This document shows, piece by piece, positions 58,930 through 64,000 of a DNA stretch of 64,000 nucleotides (positions are counted from its first letter, which is position 1; each line of letters opens with the position of its first letter). This stretch comes from Welwitschia mirabilis (taxonomy: Eukaryota > Gnetophyta > Gnetopsida > Welwitschiales): the NCBI GenBank assembly GCA_051453625.1, contig JBOZIK010000001.1, positions 131,593,157-131,657,156 on the forward strand, in the 5' to 3' direction. Position numbers and translations under genes: made by a program. Below the pieces are notes generated by a model. The model saw only the letters and a list, made by a program, of their open reading frames with translations. It made no database searches and was not told the DNA's origin.

Positions 58930-59440
58930 AGGGCCCTACACCAAGATCTCTTCTTAAAAAGCAAAAGCAATCTTCTGATAAACTCTTGATCTTTACATTA
59001 GCTAATTGTTCATGGGTTAGCGCATGCTCTAGATTAATAACTCTATTTTCCACCTACTCTCAAATCAAGTGATGTCTTATATTGATGTGTTTAGTTCTTG
59101 AGTGTTGCACTGGATTCTTTGTAATGTTAATTACACTAGTGTTGTTACAAAATAGCTTAATTGACTCTAAGTTTATCTCAAAATCAGATAACATGTGTTT
59201 CATCCAAACTAGTTGAGCACAATAGGCTCCAGCACTAATATATTCAGCTTCAGTAGTTGAGAAAGAAGTGGAGTTTTATTTTCTACTAAACCAAGATACC
59301 AAGAAATTTGCCATGTAAAAACATGCTCCACTTGTACTCTTATGGTCATCTAAACACCCATCCTAATCAGCATCACTATAACTAGCTATTTCCATGGAGG
59401 TGTCACACGAATACCAAAGACCATCGTTTTAAGTATATTT
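58930..59440 (-). pseudogene. Sirevirus RNase H remnant
   Basis: Minus-strand reading: YSDADWDGCLDDHKSTSGAC, then FYMANFLVSWFSRK, stop, NSTSFSTTEAEYISAGAYCA, QLVWMKHML, ending with NITKNPVQHSRTKHINIRHH. It matches copia RNase H (Y.DADW.G....RKSTSG.C.FLG..LVSW.SKKQ..VALST.EAEY.A....QL.W). The stop replaces Gln. The conserved TEAEY and DADW acidic residues are present. Confidence 0.88.
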
Positions 59441-60960
59441 TAAATATTTCAAAATTGATTTATCATAAGACAAGTGTGATTCTTTAGGATTAGCCTGATA
59501 TCGAGCATAAATTCCAATACTATGAGCTATATTTGGTCTACTAGTTGTAACATATAGAAGACTACTAATGATTCCTCTATAAATCTTATAATCAACCTTC
59601 TTCCCAATATCATCTTTTCCTATGCTTACATTAGTGGATAAGGGAGTTCTAGCATCTTTAGCATTAGCCATTTCATACTTTTCTAGCATTTCCTGGATGT
59701 ACTTTGTTTGGCTTATGAAGATTCCATTTTTCATCTGTTTTACTTCGAGTCCAAGAAAGAATTTCAATTCAGCCATTAAACTCATTTCAAACTCATTTTT
59801 CATGAGTTTCTCAAATTGGATTGCAAGACTATCTCTGGTGGCTCCAAACNNNNNNNNNNNNNNNNNNNNNNNNNNNNNNNNNNNNNNNNNNNNNNNNNNN
59901 NNNNNNNNNNNNNNNNNNNNNNNNNNNNNNNNNNNNNNNNNNNNNNNNNNNNNNNNNNNNNNNNNNNNNNNNNNNNNNNNNNNNNNNNNNNNNNNNNNNN
60001 NNNNNNNNNNNNNNNNNNNNNNNNNNNNNNNNNNNNNNNNNNNNNNNNNNNNNNNNNNNNNNNNNNNNNNNNNNNNNNNNNNNNNNNNNNNNNNNNNNNN
60101 NNNNNNNNNNNNNNNNNNNNNNNNNNNNNNNNNNNNNNNNNNNNNNNNNNNNNNNNNNNNNNNNNNNNNNNNNNNNNNNNNNNNNNNNNNNNNNNNNNNN
60201 NNNNNNNNNNNNNNNNNNNNNNNNNNNNNNNNNNNNNNNNNNNNNNNNNNNNNNNNNNNNNNNNNNNNNNNNNNNNNNNNNNNNNNNNNNNNNNNNNNNN
60301 NNNNNNNNNNNNNNNNNNNNNNNNNNNNNNNNNNNNNNNNNNNNNNNNNNNNNNNNNNNNNNNNNNNNNNNNNNNNNNNNNNNNNNNNNNNNNNNNNNNN
60401 NNNNNNNNNNNNNNNNNNNNNNNNNNNNNNNNNNNNNNNNNNATCTACATAAATTTGAACTATGAGAATATGTTTGCCATCCTTTTTGATAAATAACGTT
60501 GGATCAGCACTTCCCTTTGAGAACCCATTTGACACTAGAAAGGTAGTCAATCTTTCAAACCAAGCTCGTGGAGCTTGTTTGAGACCATATAGAGCTTTCC
60601 TTAGTTTGTAGACATGATTAGGATATTTAAAATCAATAAATCCTGGAGGCTGAGCTACATACACTTCTTCCGAAATATAGCTGTTTAGGAAGGCACTCTT
60701 GACATCCATTTGATACAGCCTTATCTTGTGGTAGCAAGCAAAAGCAAGTAACATTCTGATTGCTTCAAGTCTAGCCACAGGCGTAAAGGTTTCTCCATAA
60801 TCTATTCTTTCTTGTTTGACTGTAACCTTGGGCTACTAACCTTGCTTTATTTTGGATGACATTATAGTTCTCATCTTTCTTGTTCTTGAACACCCATTTA
60901 GTTCCAATTATGTGTTTTCCTTTTGGATAAGGCACAAGACTCCACACTTGATTTCTTTTA
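59441..60960 (-). pseudogene. Sirevirus reverse transcriptase, split by a 593-N gap
   Basis: The N-terminal block contains ERIDYGETFTPVARLEAIRM, then YQMDVKSAFLNSYISEEVYV, QPPGFIDF and LYGLKQAPRAWFERL, ending in QIYVD at the gap. The other side resumes FGATRDSLAIQFEKLMKNEF, FFLGLEVKQ, then YRGIISSLLYVTTSRPNIAH. The copia consensus across this point is YVDDIIFGAT, so only about three codons of RT are missing and the reading phase fits (593 and 8 leave the same remainder by 3). Upstream of 60,780 the frame is broken (a stop before QPKVTVKQ). RT copies element RNA to DNA in virus-like particles. Confidence 0.9.
59850..60442. other. 593-N assembly gap inside the RT catalytic box
   Basis: Ns begin immediately after the codons for YVD and end one base before FGAT (minus strand). 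If the RT has normal length the true missing sequence is about 8 bp; alternatively something is inserted here. Open frames shown through the Ns are artefacts. Confidence 0.9.
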
Positions 60961-61147
60961 AATTGGTTTAATTTTTGTTACCTAGCCATCATTCAAGATT
61001 TATCCTGTTCGGCCTCTTGGAAGTTCTTGGATTCCAAAGTTGTAATAAAGCACAGAAAACTATTGTTAATGGCTTTTCCACTTCTAGTTATTATTTCTTA
61101 ACCAAGATTACTCAATACATTTTCTTGAGGATGATCTATTCTGATCC

Positions 61148-61546
61148 TTAAGGGGAGGGATGTGTGCTTTGTCTTTTCTCTTTCTCTTTTGATATAGAGT
61201 CATTAGCCTTCTTAGAAGGTAATGACGAGGGTTCAATTATTATAGTCTCTTTACTGTCATCTATTATTGATTCTACATTGATATATTCTATCTTGACATG
61301 AAAAGACTCTACAACTTTGTTTGAATTTTTGTTGAAGACTCCATAAGCTCTACTTGTCATAGAGTATCCCAGAAAAGTCCCTTCATCTAATTTGGATTCA
61401 AACTTTCCATTCTTTCCTTTATCTCTAAGGATAAGATACTTACTCCCAAATACTTTAAAATAACTGACAATGGGATTTTTTCCATTTCATAATTCATAGG
61501 GAGTTTTATCTATGTTCAGCCTTAAGAAAACTCTATTGCTAATATA
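61148..61546 (-). pseudogene. Sirevirus integrase C-terminal/linker region
   Basis: Minus-strand phrases NPIVSYFKVFGSKYLILRDK, then FESKLDEGTFLGYSMTSRAY followed by VFNKNSNKVVESFHVKI. They match the copia integrase C-terminus (P.V..LRVFG...Y....R..GKFD.KS.EGIFLGYS..S.AYRVYN..T..V.ES..V.FDE). The open frame at 61,148-61,360 is the distal part, ending in a serine/lysine-rich linker. Confidence 0.87.
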
Positions 61547-62068
61547 CTAGGCTATGTTAATAGCTTTTTCCCAAAAATATTGTGAAAGAACTTTTTCATT
61601 TAGCATAGTTCTAGACATTTCAATTAATACCCAGTTCGTTCTTTTAGCTACCCCATTTTGTTGAGGGGTTCTCAGGGCTAAGAGTTGATGAGATATGCTA
61701 TGATGATCACAAAAACTCTCAAACTTTTCATTAATGAATTCTCCACCTCTATCTGATCTTATAGACTTAATCATGTAACCTTTCTCGTTTTGAATTTTTC
61801 TATAGATTTTTGCAAAGGCGTTGAAGGCTTCATCTTTACTACTCAGAAAGGAAACCCAACAAAAACGTGAGAAATTATCAACCATAACCAAGAAATATCT
61901 TCTTCCTCCAATACTTCTTGTCTGAATTGGACTGACTAAATCCATGTGGATCAGATCTAAAGGTCTTGAAGAAGTCTTAACGGTCTTATTTTTGAAATGA
62001 GTCTTAGTGATTTTTCCTTTAACACACGACTCGCACACTTTTGCTTGATCAAGACTAAGTTTAGGAAC
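61547..62068 (-). pseudogene. Sirevirus integrase core, copy 2 (catalytic Glu lost)
   Basis: Starts at VPKLSLDQAKVCESCVKGK and reads LDLIHMDLVSPIQTRSIGGR, FCWVSFLSSKDEAFNAFAKI, IRSDRGGEFINEKFESF, then TPQQNGVAKRTNWVLIEMSR, on to YFWEKAINIA, after which pol continues normally to the left. The D,D-35-E residues are D (HMDL), D (SDRGGEF) and Glu in GVAER; the last is Lys here (GVAKR). The frame itself is open for 170 codons. Confidence 0.9.
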
Positions 62069-62168
62069 NNNNNNNNNNNNNNNNNNNNNNNNNNNNNNNN
62101 NNNNNNNNNNNNNNNNNNNNNNNNNNNNNNNNNNNNNNNNNNNNNNNNNNNNNNNNNNNNNNNNNNNN
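62069..62168. other. 100-N gap between duplicated integrase segments
   Basis: Exactly 100 Ns, the placeholder for unknown size. The sequence left of it (61,590-62,068) and right of it (62,190-62,680) encodes the same integrase residues in the same orientation, so the join may not reflect real DNA order. Confidence 0.9.
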
Positions 62169-62900
62169 CTTCTGCCCAAAAATGTTGTGGAAGAATTTTC
62201 TCATTTAACATAGTCCTTGACATTTCAATTAGCACTCGATTCTTTCTTTCAGCTACCCCATTTTGTTGAGGGGTTCTTGGGGTTGAGAGCTGATGTGATA
62301 TACCATGATGATTACAAAAACTCTTGATTTTTTCATTAACAAATTCTCCACCTCTATCTGATCTTATAGACTTGATAGAGTATCCTTTCTCGTTCTGAAT
62401 TTTTGTATAAATTTTTACAAAGGCATTGAAGGCTTCATCTTTACTATTCAGAAATGAAACCCAACAAAAACGCGAGAAATCATCACCCATAACCAAGAAA
62501 TATCTTCTTCCTCCAATACTTCTTGTTTGAACTGGACTGACTAAATCTATGTGAATCAGATCCAAGGGTCTTAAAGAAGTTGAACTGTTTTACTTTTGAA
62601 ATGAGTCTTAATGATTTTTCCTTTAACACATGACTTGCACAATTTTGCTTGATCAAGACTAAGTTTAGAAACTTCTCTTACAATCTCTTTTGAGATAATT
62701 ATTGATAAATATTTAAGGTTGATGTATCCTAATCTTTTATACCATAGATTGATATTATTACTTTTAGCAAAATGGTAGTTTCTACTCATTTTATTGTTGG
62801 TTTTTCCAATTACATACATGCATCTAGATCTGTTTCTTATGAGCACAATTTTATTAGTGATAATATTTTGAACCACACACTTATCTTAGTAGAAAGAAAT
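62169..62900 (-). pseudogene. Sirevirus GAG-pre-integrase and integrase core, copy 1
   Basis: The GAG-pre-integrase part (62,571-62,876) contains NLWYKRLGYINLKYLSIIIS and LCKSCVKGKIIKTHF. The HHCC zinc site LWH.RLGH..C..C has both histidines as tyrosine. A 1-bp deletion near 62,585 shifts the frame. The core then reads LIHIDLVSPVQTRSIGGRRY, IRSDRGGEFVNEKIKSF and NGVAERKNRVLIEMSR, with all three catalytic acids present, and ends HFWAE at the gap. It duplicates 61,590-62,068 with many differences. Confidence 0.9.
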
Positions 62901-63150
62901 AATGTTGCCTCTATCACAAATTTGAGAAATTCTTAATAGATTGTGCTTTAATCCATTGACAAGATACATATCATAAATTATTGGATGATTATCATTGACA
63001 CTCATAACTTCCTTGTCAATAGTCAAATATTTATTGTTATCCCCAAAAGTTACCTCTCCACTATTTTAATCTTCAAAAAAAGTGAGAAAATTCTTATCAC
63101 CAGTCATGTACCTAGAACATCCACTATCTAAATACCATCTAGTACAATCT
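62900..63150 (-). pseudogene. Sirevirus protease remnant (DSGCS)
   Basis: The minus strand reads RWYLDSGCSRYMTGDKNFL at about 63,085-63,143, then GEVTFGDNNKYLTIDKEVMS after a stop, and HPIIYDMYLVNGLKHNLLRI. It matches copia protease (W.LDSGCSRHMTGD...F......G.V.FG.....I.G.G.......I..VLLV.GLK.NLLS.SQ.CD). The catalytic Asp is present. Confidence 0.87.
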
Positions 63151-63199
63151 TATGCCTTGAAGGTAGCATGCACAAACAGAGAAGGCAAAATTTTATTAA

Positions 63200-64000
63200 C
63201 CCATTGATATTTCAAATGATGCTATTTTCTAGATTGAGAAGGCCTTTCCACAAATTTAAACCCATGGTTCAAGTTGAAATATAGAGATTTCTTCAAAGGA
63301 CAAGTAAATTAGATGTGATCATTTTGGTTGCAGAAAAAGCATTTGATACAAGAAATGAATTGTACATGAGGCACAAATTTTTTAATCAAATGAAAATTAA
63401 TCATTATGCAACCAAAATCAGATCTATCCCACAGATTTTGATCAAATTTCAATAATTTATTCAAATTATTATTTCCTCTAGATAGTTAAGAAGAGATAGC
63501 TTTAGCATCTTGAAGTTCATAAAGTAATAATTTTATTCTCTTATTTACCTTTTTTAATTTACAATCTAAACTATTAATATTTTTTTTGAAGCAAGACATT
63601 TTTCTTCCCTAAGTCAACACTAAAAGAATACAATTTTTCATATGCAATTGAGAGCTTATCAAGTTCTAAACTATCACACTCAAGAGAAATATTTTCAGAA
63701 TAAATGCATTTTGAACTAGAAGTGTGATTGATATTTATGCAATTTAAATAACTTACCTCATCTTAAACCATAAAAAGACCAAAGTTCACTACATTGTCAT
63801 CATCACTTAAGCCTAATAAATCATCTTCTGATTCATTCCATATTGCTTTGAATACTTTCTTACTTTTGTCCTTCTTGTTCTTTTTATTATTATTGGCATA
63901 ATCTGAAGCTACATGACCAAAAACTTTGCATTCATAACATTGAATTGATGAGGATTTCTTACCTTTATTTACTTTACCTCTTGCTGGTCTTTTGGAAAAT
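63200..64000 (-). pseudogene. Sirevirus gag C-terminal part with two zinc knuckles, cut by window edge
   Basis: Knuckle 1 (63,898-63,939) reads CYECKVFGHVASDY; the last Cys of CX2CX4HX4C is Tyr. It is followed by a KKNKKDKSKKVF basic stretch and the acidic NESEDDLLGLSDDDNVVNF, a typical Sirevirus gag signature. Knuckle 2 (63,300-63,341) reads CFFCNQNDHI, stop, FTC, with a stop inside the knuckle. Between them a coiled-coil-like LECDSLELDKLSIAYEKLYS region occurs. Gag binds element RNA and forms particles; the N-terminal part lies beyond the window. Confidence 0.87.

Larger units (their letters stand above)
56004..64000 (-). mobile_element. Sirevirus-type Ty1/copia retrotransposon, 5' end beyond window
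   Basis: Minus-strand order, reading leftwards: gag with two CCHC knuckles, DSGCS protease, GAG-pre-integrase, integrase, RT, RNase H, an extra ORF, polypurine tract and LTR. Integrase before RT defines Ty1/copia. The paired knuckles, the SMTSRAY phrase, the extra ORF after pol and the MDVKSAFLN..I.EEVYV.QPPGF phrase point to the Sirevirus lineage. The 5' LTR and N-terminal gag lie to the right of the window. Coding is broken by stops, frameshifts, a 593-N gap in RT and an integrase duplication across a 100-N gap. Confidence 0.88.

Noticed and set aside
59622-60496. Plus-strand frames across the 593-N gap
   Set aside because: Mostly Ns and antisense to clear Sirevirus RT.
1-64000. tRNA, rRNA genes and CRISPR arrays
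   Set aside because: I saw no tRNA T-loop/acceptor pattern, no rRNA-like sequence and no regularly spaced identical repeats; the sequence is plant nuclear.

Overview
This is a plant nuclear intergenic region. It is strongly AT-rich, has no intact host gene that I can recognise, and is built almost entirely from decayed LTR retrotransposons. A Sirevirus-type Ty1/copia element and a long-LTR chromovirus (Tekay/Del type) are plant-specific families, which is the basis for calling a flowering plant. I cannot name a species. Six runs of N (577, 100, 100, 535, 593 and 100 bases) mark assembly gaps; two or three of these appear to be artefacts rather than missing DNA.

Layout. (1) 1-4,341: anonymous sequence, slightly GC-richer in the first 0.9 kb, with short repeats and a roughly 0.75 kb LTR-like block (2,705-3,480) whose diverged partner lies at 16,905-17,625. 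(2) 4,342-13,404: a complete but dead Ty3/gypsy element on the minus strand. It has 415/416-bp LTRs ending TG...CA, a perfect initiator-tRNA-Met primer site and a polypurine tract. Remains of gag, protease, reverse transcriptase, RNase H and integrase follow in order. Between its primer site and gag it carries a minisatellite and a plus-strand TATA box followed by about 2 kb of coding-like sequence running antisense to the element. (3) 13,405-20,952: anonymous AT-rich sequence with short repeats. (4) 20,953-44,572: a tandem Ty3/gypsy array, LTR-internal-LTR-internal-LTR, on the plus strand. Each LTR is about 4 kb and carries a long (CT)n run just downstream of a TATA box. The two internal regions are homologous throughout and share the same disabling lesions. 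The middle LTR is a mosaic: its first part matches the right LTR and its second part matches the left LTR, as expected if unequal crossing-over between the two LTRs of one dead element made the array. (5) 44,573-56,003: anonymous sequence containing a 0.9-kb direct duplication. (6) 56,004-64,000: a minus-strand Sirevirus truncated by the window edge, with 3' LTR, polypurine tract, envelope-position ORF, RNase H, RT, integrase, protease and the gag zinc knuckle. Its integrase appears twice across a 100-N gap, and its RT catalytic box is interrupted by a 593-N gap.

No gene here is likely to make a functional product. All pol regions carry stops, frameshifts or catalytic substitutions, and many of the changes look like C-to-T/G-to-A transitions. 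The interest of the window lies in the recombination history of the tandem chromovirus, the antisense unit inside the minus-strand element, and assembly artefacts that could mislead annotation.
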